A DNA stretch of 64,000 nucleotides, from positions 62,001 to 126,000 of the forward strand of contig NZ_JABBDY010000003.1 of NCBI RefSeq assembly GCF_012847295.1. Direction: 5' to 3'. Shown one piece after another: positions 50,775 to 59,859 of the stretch. The translations under genes were made by a program, and so were the position numbers. Numbering within the stretch: position 1 is the first letter of the stretch; every line of letters starts with the position of its first letter. The notes beneath the pieces are model-generated. The model did no database searches and had not been told where the DNA came from. It saw only the letters and a list, made by a program, of their open reading frames with translations. Origin of the DNA: Microbacterium sp. MF43. Its GTDB lineage: Bacteria > Actinomycetota > Actinomycetes > Actinomycetales > Microbacteriaceae.

Positions 50775-51523
50775 GCCCCGCCGCGCCGATCCTCACGGTG
50801 AAGGGGCTGCGCTGCTCCATCGCCGGGCAGCAGGTCGTCGAGGAGGTGACGTTCGAGATGCCGGCCGCGGGCATCACCGCCGTGCTCGGCCGCAACGGCG
50901 TCGGCAAGACCTCGACACTCCGCGGCATCCTGGGTCTCATCCACCGCCGCGGCGAGGTCCGGCTCGCGGGCGAGCGGATCGACGGCCTGGCGACGCACCG
51001 CATCGTGCGCCGCGGGGTCGGGTACGTGCCCGAGGACCGCGAGATCTTCTCCAAGCTCACCGTGGCTGAGAACCTCGCCCTCGCCGAGCGCCAGCGCGTG
51101 CCGCGGCGCGAGTTCGTCGCGGAACTGTTCCCCGACCTCGTCGCGCGACGCGACCAGCCTGCCGGCACCCTCTCGGGCGGGCAGCAGCAGATGGTGTCGG
51201 TCGCCCGCGCGATGATCAACGACAACCGCCTGCTCCTCGTCGACGAGCCGACGAAGGGCCTCGCGCCCAAGATCGTCGCCCAGGTCGCCGACGCACTCGA
51301 GGAGGCGGCCAAGACCGTGCCGATCCTCCTCGTCGAGCAGAACCTCGACGTGGTCCGGCGCCTGGCCGACACCGCGATCGTCATCGGCGGCGGGCGCGTG
51401 GTCTACACCGGAAAGGCCAGAGAGATCCTCGACGACGACGACCTCACCCGGCGCCTCCTCGGCGTGCACGCGGAGTCTGAAGGCGCAGGCGATGAACTGA
51501 GCGAGCGGAGCGAGTCGAAGTGA
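50771..51523 (+). CDS. Liv-type ABC transporter ATPase (LivF)
   Basis: A 250-residue LivF ATPase: Walker A GRNGVGKTS, Q-loop YVPEDREIFSKLTVAENL, signature LSGGQQQMV and Walker B LLLVDEPTKGLAPK are all standard. The last residues GDELSERSESK differ from the family and come from a short repeat (GAGCGAGCGGAGCGAG) inserted at the end of the gene. ATG 50771 overlaps the livG stop; GTG of the next gene overlaps this stop. Confidence 0.9.
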   Translation: MSPAAPILTVKGLRCSIAGQQVVEEVTFEMPAAGITAVLGRNGVGKTSTLRGILGLIHRRGEVRLAGERIDGLATHRIVRRGVGYVPEDREIFSKLTVAENLALAERQRVPRREFVAELFPDLVARRDQPAGTLSGGQQQMVSVARAMINDNRLLLVDEPTKGLAPKIVAQVADALEEAAKTVPILLVEQNLDVVRRLADTAIVIGGGRVVYTGKAREILDDDDLTRRLLGVHAESEGAGDELSERSESK

Positions 51524-52395
51524 GCACCCTCGTCCTCACCCTCATCACGGGCGTCGGGCTCGGCGCGCTCTACTTCCTCGTCGCCAGTGGACTGAGCCTC
51601 ATCTACGGGCTCATGCACGTCCTCAACTTCGCGCACGGGGCGTTCCTCACCCTCAGCGCCTTCATGGGATGGATGGTGGCGCAGGCGCTCGGCACCGAGT
51701 CCTGGGGATCCTTCCTCCTCTCGGTGCTCGTCGGCGCCGCGGTCGGCGCGGTGTTCGCGACCCTCACCGAGCTCGTCCTGATCCGTCCGCTCTACGAACG
51801 GCATATCGAGCAGGTGCTCGTCACCGTCGGGCTCTCCTTCGCCGCCGTCGCCCTGTTCGAGGGGATCTGGGGCACCGACCCCATCCACATCTCCGGACCG
51901 CCGTGGCTGCGCCAGACCACCGACGTGCTGGGCGCGCGCATCCCGAACACCTACTGGGTGCTGATGATCGCCGCGGTGCTCGTGCTGGTCGTGCTGGTGC
52001 TGTTCCTCCAGCGCACGCGGTACGGCATGATCATCCGCGCCGGCGTCGAGAACCGCTCGATGGTGACGGCGCTGGGGATCGACGTCCGCCGCTCCTTCAC
52101 CCTCGTCTTCGCGATCGGCGGTGCAGCGGCCGGCATCGGGGGAGTGCTCGCGATGCACTACTCGACCTTCGTGTCGGCCCATCTCGGCGCGACGCTGCTG
52201 ATCTTCGCCTTCATCGTCACCGTGGTGGGAGGTCTCGGATCGCTGACCGGTGCCGCCGTGGCATCCGTCCTCGTCGCCGTCCTGCAGCAGTTCGCCAACT
52301 TCTACCTCGGCGGCACCGGCGACTTCATCGTCGTGATCCTGCTCGCCGTCGTGCTGCTGGTGCGGCCGGCCGGACTCCTGGGGAAGAAGGCATGA
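51520..52395 (+). CDS. Liv-type ABC transporter permease (LivH)
   Basis: A 291-residue inner-membrane permease with about eight segments. GVGLGALYFLVASGLSLIYG at the N-terminus and the LALGIDVRRS-type EAA-like loop (ALGIDVRRSFTLVFAIGGAA) near residue 185 are family features. Starts with GTG overlapping the livF stop; overlaps livM by ATGA. Confidence 0.9.
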   Translation: MSTLVLTLITGVGLGALYFLVASGLSLIYGLMHVLNFAHGAFLTLSAFMGWMVAQALGTESWGSFLLSVLVGAAVGAVFATLTELVLIRPLYERHIEQVLVTVGLSFAAVALFEGIWGTDPIHISGPPWLRQTTDVLGARIPNTYWVLMIAAVLVLVVLVLFLQRTRYGMIIRAGVENRSMVTALGIDVRRSFTLVFAIGGAAAGIGGVLAMHYSTFVSAHLGATLLIFAFIVTVVGGLGSLTGAAVASVLVAVLQQFANFYLGGTGDFIVVILLAVVLLVRPAGLLGKKA

Positions 52396-53522
52396 GAACC
52401 GTGAACCCCTCGCGTCGAGGCATCCGTCGCCTCCTCCCCGCTGTCACGGGCGCCGCGCTCGTGATCTTCATGGCGCTGCTGCCGCTGCTGAACCTCTCGG
52501 TGCCGGGGATCCTGCCGACGCCGACCTACATGCCGGGCACCCTGGCGCTGCTGTCGCTGTGCATGGTGTTCGCGGCCCTCGCGCTGTCGTACAACCTCCT
52601 GCTCGGCTCGGCGGGCATGCTGTCGTTCGGGCATGCCCTGTACTTCGGCGCCGGCGCGTACGGACTCGGCATCGCGCTCGAGCACTTCGGCGTGCCGCTG
52701 TGGCCGGGGGTCTTCGTCGCGCTGCTCGGCGGGATGGTGATCGCGCTCGCTACCGGCGCCGTCTCGATGCGCGTCTCGGGCATCCCGTTCGCCATGGTCA
52801 CCCTCGCGTTCGCGCAGGCGGGCTCGGTGCTCGTGCGTCGCAACTCGCGTGTGACCGGCGGTGAAGAGGGACTCGGTCTCAACACCGATCAGGTGCCGGA
52901 CTTCCTCATCGGCGTCGTCAACACGCGCAACCTGTACTGGCTGACGCTGGCCGTGCTCGTGATCGTCTACCTGGTCACGCTGTGGGTCGACACATCTCGC
53001 CTCGGGCACCTCGCCCGGGCGACACGCGAGAACGAGCAGCGGGTGCGCGTGCTCGGGCTGCAGCCGTACCGCGTGAAGCTCGTGGTCTTCGTCATCGCGG
53101 CGGTGCTCGCGAGCCTCGCCGGAGTGGCGTACATGCTGCTCCAGTCCGGCACCGTGCCGCGGGCGGTCTCGGCCGACCTGACGATCACGATCCTCGTCAT
53201 GGTGGTGCTCGGTGGCGTCGGGTTCCGGTGGGGTGCCATCGTTGGCGGTGTGCTGTACACGCTGCTCGACCAGCGGCTCACCGTCCTCGCCGGGTCGGAG
53301 GCGATCGCCGCGCTGCCCGACGTTCTGCGCGTGCCCCTGTCCGAGCCGCTGTTCATCCTCGGCGTGCTCTTCATCCTCGTCGTGATGTTCCTTCCCGGCG
53401 GCATCGCGGGCACGATCGACGCCGCGGTGCGCCGTCGGCGAGGCGAGAAGGTGCGCGGCTCGCTCGCCTCTCTCGACGAGGCAGGAGACGCCGTCGACGC
53501 GCCCATGGAGGTGCGGGCATGA
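52392..53522 (+). CDS. Liv-type ABC transporter permease (LivM)
   Basis: A 376-residue permease with about nine segments. LSYNLLLGSAGMLSFGHALY, YFGAGAYGLGIALEHFG, the conserved RATRENEQRVRVLGLQPYRVKL loop (EAA-like) and MVVLGGVGFRWGAIVGGVLY are diagnostic for LivM. Completes the five-part importer. Overlaps the acyl-CoA ligase start by ATGA. Confidence 0.9.
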   Translation: MRTVNPSRRGIRRLLPAVTGAALVIFMALLPLLNLSVPGILPTPTYMPGTLALLSLCMVFAALALSYNLLLGSAGMLSFGHALYFGAGAYGLGIALEHFGVPLWPGVFVALLGGMVIALATGAVSMRVSGIPFAMVTLAFAQAGSVLVRRNSRVTGGEEGLGLNTDQVPDFLIGVVNTRNLYWLTLAVLVIVYLVTLWVDTSRLGHLARATRENEQRVRVLGLQPYRVKLVVFVIAAVLASLAGVAYMLLQSGTVPRAVSADLTITILVMVVLGGVGFRWGAIVGGVLYTLLDQRLTVLAGSEAIAALPDVLRVPLSEPLFILGVLFILVVMFLPGGIAGTIDAAVRRRRGEKVRGSLASLDEAGDAVDAPMEVRA

Positions 53523-55108
53523 TCTGGGATGCCGAACTCGACGCCGGCCCACACACGGTCGGTCGCTGGCTCACCGACCGCGCGACGCAGTCGCCGCACC
53601 GCATCGCCGTCGACGACCGCGGTGTGACGACGGACTACGCCACGCTCGCCGGCCGTGCTTCGTCACTCGCCGAGCGGCTTCGCCGCGCGGGCTACGGTCC
53701 GGGCGACCGCATCGCGACGGTGTCGGGCAACTCGACGGATCACGTCGTCGCCTTCTTCGCCTGCGCGCTCGCCGGCATCGCGTTGGTGCCGCTGTCGTGG
53801 CGTCTCACGCCCCGCGAGCTCGGCGACCTGCTCAGCCGCACCGATCCCGCTCTCGTGCTCGTCGAGGACGAGCACGCCGCCCTCGCCGGCGAGGCGCTAC
53901 GGGGCATGACGACCGTGCCGGCCACCGCCTCGCTCGGCACCACGGGGGCCGAGGCATCCGTCCCCGTGGCCCGGCGCCCACGGGAGCAGCGCCCCGTCCG
54001 CGACGACGACCCGCTCCTGGTGATCTTCACATCGGGCAGCGAGGCCGCGCCGAAGGGCGTCGTGCTCACGCATGCCAACTGCTTCTGGAACAACCTCGCC
54101 CTCGGCCAGGCGCTGCCGCTCACCCAGGACGACGTCGTGCTCGCGATGCTGCCCCAGTTCCACGTCGCTGCGTGGAACTGCCAGCCGCTCCTCGCATGGT
54201 GGGTGGGCGCCACAGTCGTGCTCGAGCGCTCCTTCCAGCCCGCCCGCGCACTCCAGCTCATCGCCGAGCGCGCCGTGACCGCGATGATGGGGGTTCCCAC
54301 GCAGTACGCGCTCCTCGCATCGGATCGCGGATGGGAGGCGACGGATGTCTCGTCCCTCCGTCTCGCCCTCGTAGGCGGAGCCACCATGCCGGCTCCGCTG
54401 CAGCAGGCGTGGAGTGCCCGCGGCGTCGCCCTGACGCAGGGGTACGGCCTGACCGAGGCCGCGCCGAACGTGCTCCATCTGCCCGCAGCGGAATCAGCCG
54501 CGCATGCCGGCGCGGTGGGTCGGCCCTACCCGCACGTGGCCGTGCGGGTCGTCGATCCTGAGACGTCGCTGCCGCTTCATGGCGAGGCGACGGGCGAGCT
54601 GTGGGTGCGCGGACCGAGCGTCTTCGCCGGGTACCTCGATGACGAGGCGGCGACGGCTCGCGCCATGAGCGGTGACTGGCTGCGCACGGGTGACCTCGTT
54701 CACCGCGACGCGGGCGGCGTGCTGAGGGTGGTCGACCGTCTCAAGGACATCTTCATCTCGGGCGGCGAGAACGTCGCGCCCGCCGAGGTGGAGTATGCCC
54801 TCGCCCTGCATCCGCTCGTGGGGTCCGCGGCCGTCGTGGGCGTGCCCGATCCCGTGTGGGGCGAGCGGGGCGTAGCGTTCGTGGTGCGGACGCCTGGGGC
54901 TCCGCTGTCGGTCGACGAGCTGCTCGCGCACGCGCGCCGCAACCTCGCCGCCTTCAAGGTCCCCGTGCGCGTGGAGTTCGTCGACGCACTGCCGAGATCG
55001 ACGATCGAGAAGCTCGCCCGGGCGCGGTTGCGCGAGACCGCAAGACGGCTGGTGGAAGGCGATCGGGCGACGGAGCCCGCGAACGAGACGGAAGGGGTGG
55101 AGTCATGA
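53519..55108 (+). CDS. Acyl-CoA ligase (AMP-forming, class I adenylate-forming)
   Basis: A 529-residue enzyme activating a carboxylate with CoA and ATP. Core motifs are the P-loop-like IFTSGSEAAPKGVVLTHAN, LTQGYGLTEAAPNVL, WLRTGDLVHRDAGGVLRVVDR and FISGGENVAPAEVE, with the catalytic Lys in RSTIEKLARARL. The substrate may be a short or medium-chain hydroxy- or fatty acid imported by the upstream transporter. Overlaps both neighbours. Confidence 0.88.
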   Translation: MIWDAELDAGPHTVGRWLTDRATQSPHRIAVDDRGVTTDYATLAGRASSLAERLRRAGYGPGDRIATVSGNSTDHVVAFFACALAGIALVPLSWRLTPRELGDLLSRTDPALVLVEDEHAALAGEALRGMTTVPATASLGTTGAEASVPVARRPREQRPVRDDDPLLVIFTSGSEAAPKGVVLTHANCFWNNLALGQALPLTQDDVVLAMLPQFHVAAWNCQPLLAWWVGATVVLERSFQPARALQLIAERAVTAMMGVPTQYALLASDRGWEATDVSSLRLALVGGATMPAPLQQAWSARGVALTQGYGLTEAAPNVLHLPAAESAAHAGAVGRPYPHVAVRVVDPETSLPLHGEATGELWVRGPSVFAGYLDDEAATARAMSGDWLRTGDLVHRDAGGVLRVVDRLKDIFISGGENVAPAEVEYALALHPLVGSAAVVGVPDPVWGERGVAFVVRTPGAPLSVDELLAHARRNLAAFKVPVRVEFVDALPRSTIEKLARARLRETARRLVEGDRATEPANETEGVES

Positions 55109-55791
55109 CGCTTCCCGGAGAACTAGTCGACGACGAGCCGGAGCTCGTGTCGCAGGCGACGGGCCGCCCGCTCACCAAGCGGGGCGAGGCGACGCGGCGC
55201 CGCCTGCTCGAAGCGGCGGAGGTGGTATTCGCAGAGCAGGGGTATCACGAGGCATCCATCGTGAAGATCACCGAGCGCGCCGGCATCGGCCTCGGCACGT
55301 TCTACCTCTACTTCGACAGCAAGCAGTCCATCTTCGAGGCGCTCGTGATCGATCTCAACCGGCGCGTCCGGCACTCCATGTCGGAGGCGATGGCCGGGAC
55401 GGGGTCGCGGCTCGAAGCGGAGCGCGCGGGATTCGCCGGGTTCTTCCGGTTCACCGCCGAGCACCCGGCGCTCTACCGGGTCGTGCGCGAAGCGGAGTTC
55501 GTGTCGCCCGAGGTGCTGCGGCTGCACTACACGCGGATCGTCGAGGGGTACGAGGCCGGACTGCGCGCGGCGCAGCAGGCGGGCGACGTGGATCCCGTCC
55601 TCGACCCCGAGACCACCGCGTGGGCGCTCATGGGCATGGGCGAGCTCATCGGCATGCGCTTCCTGCTGTGGGAGCGCGACGCCGACGGCCGCCCGCCCGC
55701 ACAGCTCGACCCCGTCGTCTTCGACGGCATGACCCGCTTCATCGACAACGCGCTCGCCCCGAGGACGGCGGCGAGGGAGGAGTCCCCGTGA
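55105..55791 (+). CDS. TetR family transcriptional regulator
   Basis: A 228-residue regulator. The N-terminal HTH is ATRRRLLEAAEVVFAEQGYH with ITERAGIGLGTFYLYFDSKQ as recognition helix; the remainder is an all-helical ligand-binding domain. It lies inside the operon, ATG overlapping the ligase stop, so it is co-transcribed and could autoregulate through the inverted repeat near 48687. Effector likely an acyl-CoA or the imported compound. Confidence 0.88.
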   Translation: MTLPGELVDDEPELVSQATGRPLTKRGEATRRRLLEAAEVVFAEQGYHEASIVKITERAGIGLGTFYLYFDSKQSIFEALVIDLNRRVRHSMSEAMAGTGSRLEAERAGFAGFFRFTAEHPALYRVVREAEFVSPEVLRLHYTRIVEGYEAGLRAAQQAGDVDPVLDPETTAWALMGMGELIGMRFLLWERDADGRPPAQLDPVVFDGMTRFIDNALAPRTAAREESP

Positions 55792-56543
55792 CCGCTGAAC
55801 ACGACCTCGCAGGAAAGCGCGCCCTCGTCACGGGAGGGGCGAGCGGCATCGGACTCGCGTGCGCTCACGAGTTCGCCCGTCGGGGCGCGCACGTGATCAT
55901 CGCGGATCTGAACGCGGATGCCGCGGCCGCCGCCGCCGCGGAGGTGAGCGGCGAGTCGTGGGTGGTCGACCTCTCCGACACCGCCGCCCTGGACGACCTG
56001 TCGCTCGACGTCGACATCCTGGTCAACAACGCCGGCATCCAGCGCGTGAGTCCCATCACCGAGTACGACCCCGACACCTTCCGGCTGCTCCTGCGGCTCA
56101 TGCTGGAATCGCCCTTCCTGCTGGTCCGTGCCGCGCTGCCCGGCATGTATGCGAACGGATGGGGGCGCATCGTGAACATCTCCAGCGCCCACGGCCTGCG
56201 CGCAAGCGCGTTCAAGTCCGCGTACGTCTCGGCGAAGCACGGTCTCGAGGGGCTCTCGAAGGTCACGGCGCTCGAGGGAGCGCCCCACGGAGTGACCAGC
56301 AACTGCATCAACCCCGCGTATGTTCGCACGCCTCTCGTCGAGAAGCAGATCGCCGACCAGGCCAAGGTGCACGGGATTCCCGAGAGCGAGGTCGTCGAGA
56401 AGATCATGCTGACCGAGACCGCGGTCAAGCGGCTCGTGGAGGCCGACGAGGTCGCCTCGCTCGCGGGATGGCTGGTGTCGGACAAGGCGGGCATGGTCAC
56501 GGGCGCGTCGTACACGATGGACGGCGGGTGGACGGCGCGATGA
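55788..56543 (+). CDS. bdhA: 3-hydroxybutyrate dehydrogenase (SDR family)
   Basis: A 251-residue NAD-dependent short-chain dehydrogenase. TGGASGIGLA is the cofactor motif, NNAGI follows, the catalytic residues lie in NISSAHGLRASAFKSAYVSAK (Ser, Tyr, Lys). The stretch NPAYVRTPLVEKQIADQAKV is characteristic of D-3-hydroxybutyrate dehydrogenases. It oxidises 3-hydroxybutyrate to acetoacetate, directly feeding the CoA-transferase downstream. GTG 55788 overlaps the TetR stop. Confidence 0.85.
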   Translation: MTAEHDLAGKRALVTGGASGIGLACAHEFARRGAHVIIADLNADAAAAAAAEVSGESWVVDLSDTAALDDLSLDVDILVNNAGIQRVSPITEYDPDTFRLLLRLMLESPFLLVRAALPGMYANGWGRIVNISSAHGLRASAFKSAYVSAKHGLEGLSKVTALEGAPHGVTSNCINPAYVRTPLVEKQIADQAKVHGIPESEVVEKIMLTETAVKRLVEADEVASLAGWLVSDKAGMVTGASYTMDGGWTAR

Positions 56544-57463
56544 CCTCGGCGAACACCGTCACGGGCCATCGCTATCGCACGCTCGAGGTGCCCGTCACCG
56601 GCGGCGACCTCCGCGTCGGCGTGTGGGACGCGGAGCCCGCCGCGCCCGATGCCCCCGATGTGCTCCTCATCCACGGCGTGACGGCGTCGCACATGGCCTG
56701 GCCCTTCGTAGTGGATCGGCTGCCGGGGGTTCGTGCCATCGCCCCCGATCTCCGCGGGCGAGGCGCCAGCAACGGACTCACCGGCCCGGCAGGCATGCGG
56801 GCCCACGCCGACGACCTCGCCGAGACGCTCGATGCGCTCGGCATCGAGCGTCTGACCGTCGTGGGCCATTCGATGGGAGCCTTCGTCGCCGTGGTGTTCG
56901 CACACCTCTACCCCGACCGCGTGTCGCGTCTCGTGCTCGTCGACGGCGGCCTGCCGCTCGACGTGCCGACCGGCGTCGACACCGACGCGCTCGTCGCCGG
57001 GATCCTCGGCCCGACCGCGGCCCGGCTCTCGATGCGGTTCGCCGATGAGGGGGAGTACCTCGACTTCTGGCGCGCGCACCCCGCATTCCAGTCCGACTGG
57101 AGCCCCCAGCTCGAGGCTTACCTCGCCTACGACCTCGTGCCCGACGGCGAGGGAGCGTTCCGGCCGGCCACCAGCTACCGGACGACTGCCGAGGACACCG
57201 TCGACATGAACACCGGGACCGCGCTGTCCGACGCGCTCGGCGGGCTGAGGCATCCGGCCCGCATGATCACCGTGCCCCGGGGCCTGCGCAACGAAGAGCC
57301 GGGTCTGTACGCCGAGGCGCACCTCGAGCGCGTCCTGGCCGCCAATCCGACCGTGCGGCACGAGCGCGTGGACGGGTTCAACCACTACACGATCGTGATG
57401 TCTCCCGCAGGGGCCGATGTCGTCGCCTCGGTGGTGCGCGAGGAGCTCGCCGCGGGAAGCTGA
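56540..57463 (+). CDS. Alpha/beta hydrolase in the 3-hydroxybutyrate operon
   Basis: A 307-residue hydrolase: LLIHGVTASHMAWPFVVDRL, VVGHSMGAFVAVVFAHLYPD with the Ser nucleophile, an Asp around VPRGLRNEEPGLY, and a late His in DGFNHYTIV. Context makes hydrolysis of a 3-hydroxybutyrate ester or oligomer plausible, but this is inference. Ends the nine-gene operon. Confidence 0.82.
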   Translation: MTSANTVTGHRYRTLEVPVTGGDLRVGVWDAEPAAPDAPDVLLIHGVTASHMAWPFVVDRLPGVRAIAPDLRGRGASNGLTGPAGMRAHADDLAETLDALGIERLTVVGHSMGAFVAVVFAHLYPDRVSRLVLVDGGLPLDVPTGVDTDALVAGILGPTAARLSMRFADEGEYLDFWRAHPAFQSDWSPQLEAYLAYDLVPDGEGAFRPATSYRTTAEDTVDMNTGTALSDALGGLRHPARMITVPRGLRNEEPGLYAEAHLERVLAANPTVRHERVDGFNHYTIVMSPAGADVVASVVREELAAGS

Positions 57464-57504
57464 GGCGTTTCGTCTCGCGCGCTCGACGACCGCGGGCGCG
57501 GTGG

Positions 57505-58299
57505 CTAGCGTGTCGCGGCGATGCGCGTCGTGAGCTGGTGCGCGTGCGCCAGCAGCGTGCGGCCGAGCTCGGGCAGCCGGTCGTGGCCGAACCGGAACTC
57601 CACGCCCGTCAGGCTCAGCGCCCACTGCGGATGTCCCTCACGCGTGAAGACCGCCGCGCCGAGGCCGTAGGAGCCCTCCACGATGAGGCCGGGGTTGACG
57701 GCGTACCCGCGCTCCTGGGTGTCGCGCAGCCGAGCACGCAGCCGCGCCTCGCCGTGCGCCGCCCCCCAGTCGTTCGCGAGCGACGGATGCCTCCCGAAGT
57801 ACGCGTCCACATCGTGAGGCGGCAGGAAGGCGAGGATGGCCAGCCCCGCGGAGGCGACGCCGAGGGGGAATCGCACACCCTCCGAGAGCACGAACGACCG
57901 GATCGGAAAGCTCCCCTCCTCGCGGAGAAGGCACACCGTCTCATCACCTCGCCGCACCGAGAGGAACGCGCTCTCCTCGGTGCGGACCGCGAGCGAGCGC
58001 ACGATGTCGCGCGCCACGCCGGTGATGTCGTAACGGGATGCCGCGACCGTCCCCATCAGGTACAGCTCGGGTCCCGGCATCCATCGACCGGTGCGATCGT
58101 CCTGGTCGACGAGCCCCTCGTGGCGCAGAGCGGTCAGCAGCCGATGGGCGGTCGGCCGGGTGAGCTCCGCGCGCCGCGCGAGCTCTGCCACGGCCATGCC
58201 CTCGCCGCCGGCGGAGGTCACGAGACGCAGCAGGTGCGCGGCCCGCGCGACGGACTGCGCACCGGGCACCGATCGGCTGGTTCGCGTGAGGTCGTCCAC
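57505..58299 (-). CDS. IclR family transcriptional regulator
   Basis: A 264-residue regulator with an N-terminal winged helix (AHLLRLVTSAGGEGMAVAEL, ARRAELTRPTAHRLLTALRH) and a C-terminal effector domain (SAFLSVRRGDETVCLLREEG; SAGLAILAFLPPHDVDAYF). It is divergent from the CoA-transferase operon, the classic position for a local regulator. GTG 58299 lies inside a perfect palindrome, suggesting autoregulation. Confidence 0.87.
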   Translation of the reverse strand: MDDLTRTSRSVPGAQSVARAAHLLRLVTSAGGEGMAVAELARRAELTRPTAHRLLTALRHEGLVDQDDRTGRWMPGPELYLMGTVAASRYDITGVARDIVRSLAVRTEESAFLSVRRGDETVCLLREEGSFPIRSFVLSEGVRFPLGVASAGLAILAFLPPHDVDAYFGRHPSLANDWGAAHGEARLRARLRDTQERGYAVNPGLIVEGSYGLGAAVFTREGHPQWALSLTGVEFRFGHDRLPELGRTLLAHAHQLTTRIAATR

Positions 58300-58308
58300 A
58301 ATGTGGAC
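58294..58308. promoter_or_regulatory. Palindromic candidate operator of the IclR regulator
   Basis: GTCCACA-A-TGTGGAC is a perfect 7+1+7 palindrome at 58294-58308, covering the regulator's start codon. A related half site TTCCACATGG lies at about 58325-58334. Both sit between the divergent regulator and CoA-transferase genes. Confidence 0.55.
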
Positions 58309-58403
58309 CCTACGCGCGGGGGCTTCCACATGGCAAACCGCGCGCGTGCGAGCCCGGGCGAATGAGCGCAGGATGGAGGCATCCGGCAACGAAGGAGTAG
58401 CAC

Positions 58404-59204
58404 GTGATCGACAAGACCTGGGGGTCTGCCGCCGAGGCCGTCGCCGACATCCCCGACGGGGCCTCGCTGGCCGTCGGCGGTTTCGGGCTCTCCGGCAACC
58501 CCATCGCCCTCATCGAGGCCTTGCTCGCTCAGGGCACCCGAGACCTCAGCATCGTGAGCAACAACTGCGGCGTCGACGACTGGGGTCTCGGCATCCTGCT
58601 GAACGCCAAGCGCATCCGAAAGATGACGTCGTCGTACGTCGGCGAGAACAAGGAGTTCGAGCGCCAGTTCCTCTCGGGTGAGCTCGAGCTCGAGCTGACG
58701 CCGCAGGGCACCCTCGCCGAGAAGCTTCGCGCCGGAGGCTCCGGAATCGCCGCCTTCTACACGCAGACGGGCGTCGGAACCCAGGTCGCCGAAGGCGGCC
58801 TGCCGCGCAAGTACGACGGTGCCGGGGGGATCGCCGTGGCGTCGCCGGTCAAGGACGTGCGCACCTTCGACGTGTCGGGCGAGGCCCGCGAGTACGTCCT
58901 GGAGGAGGCGATCGTCACCGACTTCGCCCTCGTCCACGCCCTCAGGGGCGACCGGCACGGCAACCTGATCTTCAACAAGTCGGCCCGCAACTTCAACCCG
59001 CTCGCCGCGATGGCCGGCCGCGTGTGCATCGCCCAGGTCGAAGAGCTCGTCGAGCCGGGCGAGCTCGACCCCGACTGCGTCCACCTTCCCGGCATCTTCG
59101 TGCACCGCATCGTGGAGGTCGGTTCCGACATCGAGAAGCGCATCGAACGCCGAACCGTCTCCGTCGCGCAGGCGGCGGCGCGCGAGATGCCGGAAGGAGC
59201 CTGA
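58404..59204 (+). CDS. scoA: CoA-transferase subunit A (3-oxoacid type)
   Basis: Subunit A (266 residues) of a succinyl-CoA:3-oxoacid CoA-transferase-like enzyme. [20 protein letters not shown] and [20 protein letters not shown], then [20 protein letters not shown] and VELTPQGT-like [16 protein letters not shown] are family motifs. GTG 58404 follows GAAGGAG. It activates acetoacetate with succinyl-CoA. 3-oxoadipate transferase (PcaI-like) is the main alternative. Confidence 0.87.
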   Translation: MIDKTWGSAAEAVADIPDGASLAVGGFGLSGNPIALIEALLAQGTRDLSIVSNNCGVDDWGLGILLNAKRIRKMTSSYVGENKEFERQFLSGELELELTPQGTLAEKLRAGGSGIAAFYTQTGVGTQVAEGGLPRKYDGAGGIAVASPVKDVRTFDVSGEAREYVLEEAIVTDFALVHALRGDRHGNLIFNKSARNFNPLAAMAGRVCIAQVEELVEPGELDPDCVHLPGIFVHRIVEVGSDIEKRIERRTVSVAQAAAREMPEGA

Positions 59205-59205
59205 C

Positions 59206-59859
59206 ATGGCCCTCACCCGCAACGAGATGGCGGCGCGGGCCGCCCGCGAGCTCGCCGACGGCGCCTACGTCAATCTCGGCATCGGCCTGCCGACGCTCGT
59301 CCCCAACTTCGTGCCCGAGGGGGTGACCGTCGTGCTGCAGTCCGAGAACGGCATCCTCGGCGTCGGCCCCTACCCGGCGGAGGAGAACGTCGATCCCGAC
59401 CTGATCAACGCCGGCAAGGAGACCGTGACGACACTCCCGGGAGCCGCCTTCTTCGACTCTGCGACGAGCTTCGGCATGATCCGCGGCGGCAAGATCGACG
59501 CCGCCATCCTCGGCGCGATGCAGGTGTCGGCCACGGGCGACCTGGCCAACTGGATGATCCCCGGGAAGATGGTCAAAGGCCCGGGCGGTGCCATGGACCT
59601 CGTCCACGGCGCGGCGAAGGTCATCGTCCTCATGGAGCACGTCGCCAAGGACGGCTCGCCGAAGATCGTCGACGAGTGCTCGCTGCCCCTCACCGGCCGC
59701 GGCGTCGTCGACCGGATCATCACCGATCTCGCCGTGATCGATGTCACCGAGGCGGGACTGGTTCTCGTGGAACTCGCTCCCGGCGTCACGGCGGACGAGG
59801 TCATCGCGGCCACCGAGCCGGAACTGACCGTCTCGGACGAATTTAAGGTGGAGGCATGA
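59206..59859 (+). CDS. scoB: CoA-transferase subunit B (3-oxoacid type)
   Basis: Subunit B, 217 residues. The catalytic Glu is in [27 protein letters not shown] at the N-terminus and [20 protein letters not shown] are family features. Starts 1 base after scoA and overlaps the thiolase by ATGA. Confidence 0.88.
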   Translation: MALTRNEMAARAARELADGAYVNLGIGLPTLVPNFVPEGVTVVLQSENGILGVGPYPAEENVDPDLINAGKETVTTLPGAAFFDSATSFGMIRGGKIDAAILGAMQVSATGDLANWMIPGKMVKGPGGAMDLVHGAAKVIVLMEHVAKDGSPKIVDECSLPLTGRGVVDRIITDLAVIDVTEAGLVLVELAPGVTADEVIAATEPELTVSDEFKVEA

